12,368 nucleotides of DNA from contig JAGXNT010000068.1 of assembly GCA_019894765.1 (NCBI GenBank), positions 1 to 12,368 on the forward strand, written 5' to 3'. Under the pieces are notes generated by a model. That model did no database searches, had not been told where the DNA came from, and saw only the letters and a program-made list of their open reading frames with translations. Below are positions 1-6,647 of the stretch, piece after piece (position 1 is the first letter of the stretch; the number at the start of each line of letters is the position of its first letter). The position numbers and the translations under genes are program-made. Source of the DNA: Candidatus Heimdallarchaeota archaeon (lineage in GTDB: Archaea; Asgardarchaeota; Heimdallarchaeia; JABLTI01).

Positions 1-936
1 AAAGAGATTATCAAAAAACACAACATCAGTTTAATTCATGCTCATAATATCATTTGTATTAATTTAGCAATGAAGCTAACAAGGAAAAATAGCATCAAAT
101 TGATTTTTGATGACCACGAAACTTGGTCCCTTTATCTCCAATTAAGAATGAAATCCGGATTAGGTTTTAGAAAGGTCATTCGTTGGATTCTATTTCTCAG
201 GGCAAAAAGAATAGAGAAGCTTGCATCAAGAAAGTCTGATCATCTTATCGTTACAAATAGGAAATGCATTGATTTTTACATGCAAGAGTATAACATTCAA
301 AAAAACAATATTACTGAAATTGAAAACATTGCTCTTCAGCAAGAAATCGATGAAGCCCTTAAGAGCGATGAATTACTTCATGATTTTTTCAAGAAAGATA
401 AACGTAAGAAAATAGTTCATGTTTACAGAAATCCTCCTATAAAAAATCCCAAACAATTTCATAGAGATATTTTAGCTAATAGGAATTATGATAGAATTAT
501 TGATGCCCAGGAAAAACTCGAAGACTGGGTTCTCGTACTTTTTGGTAAAAGCAATCCAGAACTAGAAAAAAGAGGAGTAGTTTTCATTGAATATCTACCT
601 CGTATTGCTTACATGGCTAATATCTCAAAAGGAAATGTTGGAATAAACCCTCTAGTAGTAAACGCAAAGACAAGTATATCCAGTCAAAATAGAATCTTTG
701 AATATGCAAAATTAGGTGTAAGAATTATCTCTACAAAAACTCAATTACTCAAGGAAAATTTCGAAGACAAACTTATTTGGTTTAATCCTGAAGATGATCT
801 TGATAAACTTGTTAGTATTCTAGAAAACATAGACAAATATCCTACTGGTAAGGAATTACAAGAATTCAGTAAGAAGTTTAGTTGGGAAGAGGAAATAAAA
901 AAGATAATACTAGTGTATGAAAATTTGCTGAATTAA
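1..936 (+). CDS. GT4-type glycosyltransferase, 5' end outside window
   Basis: The frame is open from base 1, so the ATG at 70 is internal and the gene starts before the window. The first visible residues include IHAHN, then FDDHE, the pattern seen near residues 75-110 of GT-B family 4 glycosyltransferases; about 75 residues should be missing. The C-terminal Rossmann half contains a nucleotide-sugar binding block around bases 690-735, NRIFEYAKLGVRII, equivalent to the NKLFEY-type motif of the GT4 subgroup in which the first Glu of EX7E is absent. The last segment, DKYPTGKELQEF then W, matches the broken gene at 933-2072 almost position by position, so the two are paralogs in opposite orientation. 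Its TAA overlaps the paralog's stop codon. The donor and acceptor sugars cannot be read from sequence. No signal peptide or membrane segment is visible, consistent with a cytosolic enzyme. Family call is firm, specificity unknown. Confidence 0.85.
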   Translation, partial: KEIIKKHNISLIHAHNIICINLAMKLTRKNSIKLIFDDHETWSLYLQLRMKSGLGFRKVIRWILFLRAKRIEKLASRKSDHLIVTNRKCIDFYMQEYNIQKNNITEIENIALQQEIDEALKSDELLHDFFKKDKRKKIVHVYRNPPIKNPKQFHRDILANRNYDRIIDAQEKLEDWVLVLFGKSNPELEKRGVVFIEYLPRIAYMANISKGNVGINPLVVNAKTSISSQNRIFEYAKLGVRIISTKTQLLKENFEDKLIWFNPEDDLDKLVSILENIDKYPTGKELQEFSKKFSWEEEIKKIILVYENLLN

Positions 937-2072
937 TCATTTGTAATTAATAGTTTTTCTTGATAGAATTTCACTAATTTCTGAACCTCGTTTCCCCAAT
1001 TGTATTTCTTCATGAATTTTCTCAATTCTTCCCCTGATGGATATTTATCAATATCAATTAGGATTTGTTTTATTTCTTCTGCGGGAGATTCAGTTCCGGC
1101 CCAAATAATGGATTCGCCAAATTTATCCACATAAGTTTGTGCCTTGCTAACAATAACTCTCAATCCAAGTGCAATGAATTCATAAAGACGATTTGAAGAG
1201 GAATAATGGAATCTTTCATCTAACAGTAAAGTGTTTAATGCCACATCACATTTCGCAATGCTAGCTAAATACTCCATTCTTGGTTTTGGTTCTATGAATT
1301 CAACTCCGAGCTTCACGAATTCCTCATCGACTTCACTAAATACAACCATCACCCAATCATCTAGTGCTTGGGCTGCTTTGGCGAAATTTGAAACATCTCT
1401 TACTACTTTTGCTGAGAGCTTCAGTTCTGATGAGTGAACGATTTTTTTCCTTGGATCTTTTAGAAAGAAATCATCAATAACTGCTTGACTATCCTTTACT
1501 TTTTTCGCTAGATTTTTCGAAGCGAAATTTTCAATTGCAATTATCTTCTTTGGATTCATTCCTTTCTCTTCGTAATATTTTGATTCAGCGTTCATTTATT
1601 ACAACGATTAAGTCAGCTTTTCTTGCAACCTTCTTGTTTATGCTTTTGGTGAGAAATTGAATTCCTTTCACAATTATTTTCTTGAGAATATTCTTTGTTG
1701 CTTCAGCTTGTCTTCTCAGAAATTCCCAAATCTCATGGTCATCAAAAATGAATTTAGTAACTTCAGACAAAATAAAACTATCGACATTTGCTGCCATTAA
1801 ATCATGTGCATGAATAATATCTGGTTGGATTTCTTTTATTATTTTAAGATACTTTTTCGCTGCTTTACGAACAGGAATGGATAAGAAAGCTTGTTGTGTT
1901 CTTTCTAAAGGAATTGTATGAATAGATTTGTAATAAGTTTGAGTTGATTCAGTTGGTTTTCTTCTTCCGCATATTAAATGTATTTCATGTTGTTCCTTAG
2001 CGAGATATTCTGCTTCTTGATTAATTCTCTTGTCTGGTGAATGTGAGTGTTAACCATAAGTATTCTAACCAC
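933..2072 (-). pseudogene. GT4-type glycosyltransferase broken by two single-base frameshifts
   Basis: A full GT4 protein of about 380 residues can be reassembled from three frame segments. Segment one starts at GTG 2072-2070 (VVRILMVN), with a strong SD GGAGG at 2084-2080, 7 nt upstream. Near 2050 one base is missing, and the next frame continues HSHSPDKRINQEAEYL through PDIIHAHD, FDDHE and KADLIVVINER to a TGA at 1587-1585. Between 1598 and 1587 one base is extra, and the third frame continues YYEEKG to SSSNRLYEFIALGLRVI and the stop at 935-933. The first and third frames are the same, so the two indels restore phase, but a ribosome starting at 2072 stops after about 30 codons. No nonsense codon interrupts the correct segments, so decay is very recent or the indels are assembly errors. 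It lies 55 nt downstream of the HAD gene and is probably the last gene of that operon. It is paralogous to the gene at 1-936. Confidence 0.8.
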
Positions 2073-2127
2073 ATTGAATCCTCCTAATAAACTAGTTTTG
2101 AAGAAAAACGCACTGTTTCTTTCTAAT

Positions 2128-2613
2128 TCATTTAAAGCTGATATCCTTTAATTTTTCCACATCACCTTTTTCTAGACTAGTAAATATTGATTTCAAATTA
2201 TGAATATTGTCATTTTTGTATTGAATAACCAATAGACTTACTTCGATTTCTTTTTTAATTTCTTTAACAGATTTGCAATTTTCATTGTGATCATCAATAA
2301 ATAAAATTAGCTCAGGTTTTTTGCCTTCTTTGTTTAAATCCATCAAAATATTCAAGATATGATATTTCTTTGGACGGTAATCAGCGATTATTTCAGTAAA
2401 TAATACATCAATTTTATGCTCAGCCAGGATTGCTTTTACTAGATATGTTGGATTTCTACTGCTTATGTAGAAACTGCATTCCAATTTTCTTAGCTTTTGA
2501 ATTTTACTTATAATATCTGCTTCAATTAAATCTCGCTTTGCATTATTTGTCATTAACGTATCATCAAAATCAAGAATAACCAATGTCTTTGAAAAATTAA
2601 TTGAATCATTCAT
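2128..2613 (-). CDS. Small HAD-superfamily phosphatase (capless, C0 type)
   Basis: This 161-residue protein has all four HAD motifs: DFDDTL at 15-20 (nucleophile D15, acid D17), Ser in YISSRN at 49-54, Lys in RPKKYH at 80-85, and the metal-binding acids in FIDDHNENC at 105-113. There is too little sequence between motifs for a cap domain, so it should be a capless phosphatase acting on an exposed phosphoester. MDP-1-like and polynucleotide/FkbH-type HADs share this layout. The ATG at 2613 overlaps the end of the ATP-grasp gene by 8 nt, which suggests translational coupling; the SD (GAG about 15 nt upstream) is poor, as expected for a coupled gene. Position in a GT2, PIG-L, ATP-grasp, HAD, GT4 operon suggests it removes phosphate from a sugar or glycoside intermediate. 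That substrate is inferred only from context. Confidence 0.85.
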   Translation of the reverse strand: MNDSINFSKTLVILDFDDTLMTNNAKRDLIEADIISKIQKLRKLECSFYISSRNPTYLVKAILAEHKIDVLFTEIIADYRPKKYHILNILMDLNKEGKKPELILFIDDHNENCKSVKEIKKEIEVSLLVIQYKNDNIHNLKSIFTSLEKGDVEKLKDISFK

Positions 2614-3721
2614 TTATATCATTTCTCGTTTCTTTTTTTTCTAAAGGAAAGATTTCATCATTCTTTTGGAATAATTCAAAGTAAGTTCGTTCCATTAATA
2701 ATCCGTAATTGATTTCTAATTTAAAATTAAAATCAAATTGCTTTAATGCCATATCAATCATTAATTCGGGTATATTTATACCAGCTGCAACTGAAATAAT
2801 TGTTGTTCCTTGTAATCGTGGATTTATTTCTATTAAACGAAAAATCTCCTTCTCATCTCTTTTACGTCTATACTGCATACCTACATTGTAACTAAATCCG
2901 AATGATTCAACAATTTTCTTGATTTCGTTATTCACAGTTTTTGGCATTTCTTCGATTATCCCTTTTGATGTAATCCCACCTAACATTTTCAATCTCCGAC
3001 GTGGGATAATTCCAAATGTTTTACCCTTGTAACTTAGAATATCAACAGTATATTCTGGTTCTTCAAGATATTCCATTACAAGCATTTCAGGAAAACTTTC
3101 ACCAAGTATTTCATACAAATCATCAGGAGTAACGAACATACTTGATGGTTTTTCTTCAAAGAAAATTTTTCTTTTATCTCGAGACTTATCTAGTATTCTA
3201 AAACCCCTGCTTCCAGTTGCGTGTGAAGGTTTAATCGCTACCGGTTTATCTGGATAGCCAAGTAAATCCAACGCTTTCTCGAGTTCAGACCATTTAGTAG
3301 CCACATAATAATCCATAACAGATATTTTCGTTACTTCTTTTAGATATTCAAGGAGTTTTCTCTTATTAACAACAATATCCATTAATTTTGGATTAGGAGT
3401 AATAATTGTGGGAATTATATTATTATCCTCAAACTGCTTCAAATTCTGTGCGAGTGATATTTGGTCATCAGTTCTGATTGGTAAAACTACATCTACTTTT
3501 TCTTTAAGACACACTTCTAATAGTTCTGTAGCAAAATGTTCACTCTTATTATCTGGTAGCACATACGTTTTCTCTGCAAAAAATCGTCCTATCAAATTAT
3601 CTTTCCAATCTGTAGCAATCAACCTCAGTGAATATTTACTTGCCTTAAGTGATCGAACAATACTGGAAAATCCTGGAGCATCTGAACCTGTAACTAAAAC
3701 AGTGAGTTTCTTCTTCGTCAA
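2606..3721 (-). CDS. ATP-grasp ligase, CarB/PylC-like
   Basis: The 371-residue protein (from TTG 3721) opens with a preATP-grasp Rossmann segment, VLVTGSDAPGFSS at 8-20. The ATP-grasp fold follows: K120 (NKRKL) and K164 (VAIKPS) as nucleotide-binding lysines, a glycine-rich loop ATGSRG at 168-173, the hinge segment VMEYLEEPEYTVD at 215-227, and the Mg-binding EINPRLQGT at 298-306. Such enzymes join a carboxylate, via acyl-phosphate, to an amine or thiol. The chosen start is TTG 3721-3719: it overlaps the PIG-L stop in a TTGA tetranucleotide and has SD GGTGG (3734-3730) 8 nt upstream. ATG at 3727 and GTG at 3733 are in frame but sit on or next to that SD. Right after a deacetylase that would expose a sugar amine, a role in amidating that amine with an amino or organic acid is attractive but inferred. 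It is not full-length CarB, which is about three times longer. Confidence 0.87.
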   Translation of the reverse strand: MTKKKLTVLVTGSDAPGFSSIVRSLKASKYSLRLIATDWKDNLIGRFFAEKTYVLPDNKSEHFATELLEVCLKEKVDVVLPIRTDDQISLAQNLKQFEDNNIIPTIITPNPKLMDIVVNKRKLLEYLKEVTKISVMDYYVATKWSELEKALDLLGYPDKPVAIKPSHATGSRGFRILDKSRDKRKIFFEEKPSSMFVTPDDLYEILGESFPEMLVMEYLEEPEYTVDILSYKGKTFGIIPRRRLKMLGGITSKGIIEEMPKTVNNEIKKIVESFGFSYNVGMQYRRKRDEKEIFRLIEINPRLQGTTIISVAAGINIPELMIDMALKQFDFNFKLEINYGLLMERTYFELFQKNDEIFPLEKKETRNDINE

Positions 3722-4359
3722 TCCCATACCCACCTGCTCATTTCAAAGGCTTCTGCGAAATTTACTTGTATCTGTGTTCCTCGGGTTATAGCAAGTGAAC
3801 GGATAAATTCAGGATTTAGATAAGTTCGATATTTTTGAGTATTATAGCAAGACAAGGCTTCTATTTTTTTCTCAATGTGTTTTTCTTTCAGTACTATAAA
3901 GCAATGTGTCGGGAAAGTAATATTGTTCCAAGGAAGTTCGTATCCTAAAATACATGATTTTTTAAATGCCCGTAATCCTTCTTGAGCTATAACTTGATGA
4001 TCCTGATGAAAATCAGTTGATGATGGTAGAAAAATTAGATCAGGTTTTATTTCATCTCTTATTTTTATCAATCTATCCAATATTTCTTGACGGTGATAAG
4101 TAAATGTTCTGAGTTCATAAGGATGAATTGTTAGGTTTTCTTTTGGTACACCTAGTATCTTCATCGCATTATTGAATTCAACTTCAAGGATGTTTTTTGG
4201 TAGGTTTTTTGGTAAAGATTTACTTGCGTTTGAAAATGCGTGACAGTAAATATCATTTCCTTTTTCTATTAAGTGATTAATAGATCCACCTAAACCTAAT
4301 TCTCCATCATCTGTATGAGGAGCAAGAATCAAGACTTTTCCGAATTTGTTTAACTTCAT
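3718..4359 (-). CDS. PIG-L/LmbE-family N-deacetylase
   Basis: The protein has 213 residues, normal for the family. The N-terminal zinc motif is PHTDDGELGLGG at 14-25: H15 and D18 correspond to zinc ligands and D17 to the catalytic base of the canonical AHPDDxE motif. The third-ligand region is DFHQDHQ at 116-122, with H121 the likely zinc ligand. PIG-L enzymes remove acetyl from GlcNAc-containing lipids, glycosides (MshB, BshB) or antibiotics; this one should free an amino group on a sugar. No membrane anchor is seen. The SD is weak (GTGA 5 nt before ATG 4359). It lies 65 nt after the GT2 gene and overlaps the ATP-grasp start by 4 nt. A 12-bp tandem duplication within the gene encodes LPKNLPKN at 50-57. 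Substrate unknown; alternatives include a polysaccharide or small-molecule glycoside. Confidence 0.9.
   Translation of the reverse strand: MKLNKFGKVLILAPHTDDGELGLGGSINHLIEKGNDIYCHAFSNASKSLPKNLPKNILEVEFNNAMKILGVPKENLTIHPYELRTFTYHRQEILDRLIKIRDEIKPDLIFLPSSTDFHQDHQVIAQEGLRAFKKSCILGYELPWNNITFPTHCFIVLKEKHIEKKIEALSCYNTQKYRTYLNPEFIRSLAITRGTQIQVNFAEAFEMSRWVWD
4192..4215. repeat. 12-bp tandem duplication inside the PIG-L gene
   Basis: Two adjacent 12-mers, GTTTTTTGGTAG and GTTTTTTGGTAA, differ only at the last base. On the coding (-) strand they encode LPKN twice, in a surface-like loop between the zinc-motif region and the next helix. The phase is preserved, so it is an in-frame expansion without damage. 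It also places two T6 runs close together. Confidence 0.75.
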
Positions 4360-4386
4360 AATATCACAGGAAGGTAATTTTGTATT

Positions 4387-4406
4387 TAACTCTTAATCAA
4401 GAGTTA
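4387..4406. promoter_or_regulatory. Perfect 8-bp inverted repeat between GT2 and PIG-L genes
   Basis: TAACTCTT, loop aatc, AAGAGTTA forms a perfect palindrome in the 65-nt gap. On the operon (-) strand it overlaps a TATA-like GTTAAATAC about 25-30 nt before the PIG-L ATG, so it could be an operator over an internal promoter, or a hairpin in the polycistronic mRNA. No U-tract follows it in the operon direction, so it is not a canonical intrinsic terminator there. A T-rich stretch does follow on the + strand, where no gene ends. Function inferred. Confidence 0.4.
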
Positions 4407-4424
4407 TTTTATCTTTTTCTAAAT

Positions 4425-5288
4425 TCAACTAAGTATTTTATTAATAATTGATTTTATTTTCCTTTGTAAAAATGATTCTGCTAAATATTGACTAATTTCT
4501 TGATCTTTTTGAAATCTTTGTTTGGGTTTAACAAAATAACCTGCAAGAAAGCGAATAGTTTGTCTAAAGTTATTTTTTAATCCTATCTTAAAAGCTCGAC
4601 CAATTGTAATTAGGAAAGGATATTTTATTGCACGAAGTATGTATCCGTATAAAAACATGTCAATATTGGTACCACCTTGTCGTAAAGTAATAGATTTAAT
4701 AGAGCTGAAGCTTTTTACTTTAAGTCCATGCATTTGCGCTGTATAAATAATACCGCTCTCCCAAAGATATGAAGGAAATGGATATTCTCCACCATAATAT
4801 TCCCAGAATTTCTTACTAATAATTCTTCCAGATCCCATAACATGATCAGGATTTAGTTGCTCATTAACATGTTTTCCAGAGGCAACCACTAGTTGTTCAT
4901 CTTTATTAAATTCAGAAATCAGACTTTCAATGTAATTACTTTTGTATAATGAGTCAGCTCCTGAAATCATAATATAGTCATATGAAATTTTCTTGTCTTT
5001 GATATATTTAAAACCAACATTAAATGTTTGAGCCATTAATGGAGTTCCTAATAAGCTTGGTCCACCAATTCGATCTTTTCGTTCGAGAACAACAACTTGC
5101 TTATACTTCATCTCACGGATCTTCTTGACAGTTTTATCTTTACTGCCATCATCAACAATGATTATTAGTTCTGGTGGATTGGTTTGAGATAAGAGTCCAT
5201 TAATTGTTCTACATATAGCATTCTCTTCATTACGTGCAGGTATAACTGCTAAGACTCTATTTGTGTTGAAATGTGACAAGATAATCAT
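4425..5288 (-). CDS. Family 2 (GT-A) glycosyltransferase
   Basis: The 287-residue protein has the GT2 hallmarks: VIPARNEENAI at 15-25, the nucleotide-binding IIVDDGSKDKT at 43-53, and SGAD at 109-112 in the place of the metal-binding DXD. It is distantly like dolichyl-phosphate sugar synthases and polysaccharide GT2 enzymes. No clear transmembrane helix follows the catalytic domain; the C-terminus is basic with a hydrophobic patch around YPFLITIGRAF, perhaps for peripheral membrane contact. It is the first gene of the - strand glycan operon and divergent from the wecB-like gene. ATG at 5288 is the longest start, but the only SD-like GGTG (5293-5290) sits too close to it. It would suit TTG 5279-5277 (LSHFN) about 10 nt downstream, so the true start is uncertain by three codons. 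Sugar specificity is not readable. Confidence 0.88.
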   Translation of the reverse strand: MIILSHFNTNRVLAVIPARNEENAICRTINGLLSQTNPPELIIIVDDGSKDKTVKKIREMKYKQVVVLERKDRIGGPSLLGTPLMAQTFNVGFKYIKDKKISYDYIMISGADSLYKSNYIESLISEFNKDEQLVVASGKHVNEQLNPDHVMGSGRIISKKFWEYYGGEYPFPSYLWESGIIYTAQMHGLKVKSFSSIKSITLRQGGTNIDMFLYGYILRAIKYPFLITIGRAFKIGLKNNFRQTIRFLAGYFVKPKQRFQKDQEISQYLAESFLQRKIKSIINKILS

Positions 5289-5444
5289 ACACCATTGTTT
5301 TCGGTTCTTTTTTATTTTTTTCTACAAAACATATTCAAAAATCACCAAAAATAGTCTCAGAGTTATTGTTATAGTAGTAAAGAAATAGAATTTATATGAA
5401 GAAATCATAATAAGTAAATGTTTACCCTTGGAGAACAAAACGAA
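5289..5444. promoter_or_regulatory. Divergent promoter region between GT2 operon and wecB-like gene
   Basis: For the + gene, a TATA-like TTTATATG lies at 5392-5399. It predicts a transcript start near 5420, after the ATG at 5418 but before the ATG at 5445, and leaves the SD GGAG at 5430-5433 in a short leader. For the - operon only loose candidates are seen: AT-rich A-tracts at 5307-5321 and GAATATG at 5336-5330 (- strand), neither decisive. There is no coding potential in the region. Confidence 0.55.
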
Positions 5445-6503
5445 ATGAAAATTATATCTATTGTTGGAGCAAGACCAAATTTTATTAAAATGATGCCAAT
5501 TGTAGAGGTTTTCAACAAATCAAAACATGAACATATTTTAGTCCATACTGGTCAACATTATGATATCAATATGTCTGATGTCTTCTTCAAGGAAATGGAT
5601 GTTAAATCTGCAGATTATAATTTAAGAGTAGGTTCTGCTTTACATGGGGAACAAACCGGAGAGATCCTTAAACGAACAGAAGAAGTAATTCTGAAAGAAA
5701 AACCAGATATCGTTGTTGTTCCCGGAGATACAAATTCTACTTTAGGCGGAGCCTTAGCTGCAGTTAAGCTACATGTTAAAGTTGCTCATCTTGAAGCAGG
5801 TTTAAGAAGTTTTAATAGAAGAATGCCTGAAGAAATAAATCGTATCTTAACTGATCATTGCTCTGATTTTCTATTTTGTCCAACTCAAATTGCGATTGAA
5901 AATCTGAAAAAAGAGGGTATTAAAGATGGAGTCTATTATGTGGGTGATACCATGTTTGAAATTGCTCATTTAGTCGAGGATAAGGTAGATGCGGTTCCTA
6001 AAAGAACTGATATTCCCAATAATTATATTCTTGCCACTATTCATAGAGCGGAAAATACTACGTCTGAAAGGTTACCTACTATCATGCAAAACCTGGGTGC
6101 TCTTAAACATCAAGTTGTTTTACCTTTACACCCACGAACTAAGAAGAAGTTAGAAGAACTGGGTAAGTTGGACATATTTTCAGAAAAAATCTCATTTATA
6201 GAACCAATTGGATTTTTTGAATTTACAAAATTATTGAAAGAAGCTAAAGCAGTGATAACTGATTCTGGTGGAGTTCAAAAGGAAGCATATTGGCATAAAA
6301 TACCTTGTGTAACTGTTAGAGAGCAAACTGAGTGGTTGGAGACAATTGAAGCAGGAGGAAATGTCCTTGCTGAACCATCAGAAATCAAAGAAAAAGTAGA
6401 GCTAATGACAACCAAGAAGATCAAATTTGATGATAAACTATATGGCTTTACAGATACGAGTAAAAGAATTTTAGACATTTTTGAATCAGAAATAACCAAA
6501 TAA
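5445..6503 (+). CDS. wecB: UDP-N-acetylglucosamine 2-epimerase (non-hydrolysing)
   Basis: This enzyme interconverts UDP-GlcNAc and UDP-ManNAc in the cytosol for surface glycans. The 352-residue product carries the family signatures in order: GARPNFIKMMP at the N-terminus, HTGQHYD, VPGDTNSTLGG, HLEAGLRSFNRRMPEE, the HRAENT phosphate-contact segment, LPLHPRT, and SGGVQKEAYWHKIPCVTVR with TEWLE, which holds the UDP- and sugar-binding residues. Length fits the family. An upstream in-frame ATG at 5418 adds nine residues (MFTLGEQNE) absent from typical proteins; the TATA position and SD GGAG (5430-5433) favour 5445, although the SD spacing of 11 nt is long. The usual partner, UDP-ManNAc dehydrogenase (wecC), is not in the window. 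It stands opposite the GT2-PIG-L operon, so its product may feed those glycosyltransferases. No paralog-specific oddity is seen. Confidence 0.95.
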   Translation: MKIISIVGARPNFIKMMPIVEVFNKSKHEHILVHTGQHYDINMSDVFFKEMDVKSADYNLRVGSALHGEQTGEILKRTEEVILKEKPDIVVVPGDTNSTLGGALAAVKLHVKVAHLEAGLRSFNRRMPEEINRILTDHCSDFLFCPTQIAIENLKKEGIKDGVYYVGDTMFEIAHLVEDKVDAVPKRTDIPNNYILATIHRAENTTSERLPTIMQNLGALKHQVVLPLHPRTKKKLEELGKLDIFSEKISFIEPIGFFEFTKLLKEAKAVITDSGGVQKEAYWHKIPCVTVREQTEWLETIEAGGNVLAEPSEIKEKVELMTTKKIKFDDKLYGFTDTSKRILDIFESEITK

Positions 6504-6533
6504 TTGCCATTTTTTACTCAATATTTTTTAGGA
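6504..6533 (+). terminator. T-rich archaeal-type terminator after wecB-like gene
   Basis: Immediately after the TAA there are two T6 runs, at 6510-6515 and 6524-6529, without a GC hairpin. Tandem T-tracts are the usual archaeal transcription stop signal, and the next gene has its own promoter. Confidence 0.5.
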
Positions 6534-6550
6534 ATTTTGTCCTTAGAAAA

Positions 6551-6647
6551 CAAGAATATTTAAAAATCCTCCTTTATTAGATGGGGATAGAAATATATGT
6601 AGAGTTATCTCATATAACATATTCTAATCTCACAGGAGATAATAATT
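6551..6647 (+). promoter_or_regulatory. Promoter and SD of acyl-CoA synthetase gene
   Basis: Two TATA-like elements are present: ATTTAAAAAT around 6558-6567 and AAATATATG at 6591-6599. The second predicts a start near 6620 and a leader of about 25 nt carrying SD AGGAGAT (6634-6640; GGAG 9 nt before ATG 6648). A weak inverted repeat GTTAT/ATAAC at 6604-6618 lies between TATA and SD. Confidence 0.5.

Noticed and set aside
70..72. ATG as start of the first glycosyltransferase
   Set aside because: The frame is open back to base 1 and those residues (IHAHN) are conserved GT4 sequence, so the start is outside the window.
1231..1437. Open frame on + inside the GT4 pseudogene, and similar antisense frames elsewhere (for example 3408-3791 +, 8916-9116 -, 10794-11024 -)
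   Set aside because: All lie opposite or out of phase with well-supported genes and have no SD, promoter or recognisable domain; they are shadows of the real coding frames.
1585..1598. Programmed ribosomal frameshift in the GT4 gene
   Set aside because: No slippery heptamer is seen, a second independent shift of opposite sign is also needed near 2050, and the intact paralog needs none.
4387..4420. Intrinsic terminator on + formed by the palindrome and following T-rich stretch
   Set aside because: No + strand gene ends there; the flanking genes are all on -.
5300..5345. A/T homopolymer tracts as a replication origin or repeat array
   Set aside because: There is no repeated unit or origin-binding motif; simple AT-rich promoter composition explains it.
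5418..5444. ATG 5418 as start of the wecB-like gene
   Set aside because: It lies at or before the transcript start predicted from the TATA box, it precedes the SD, and the nine extra residues do not look like the family N-terminus.
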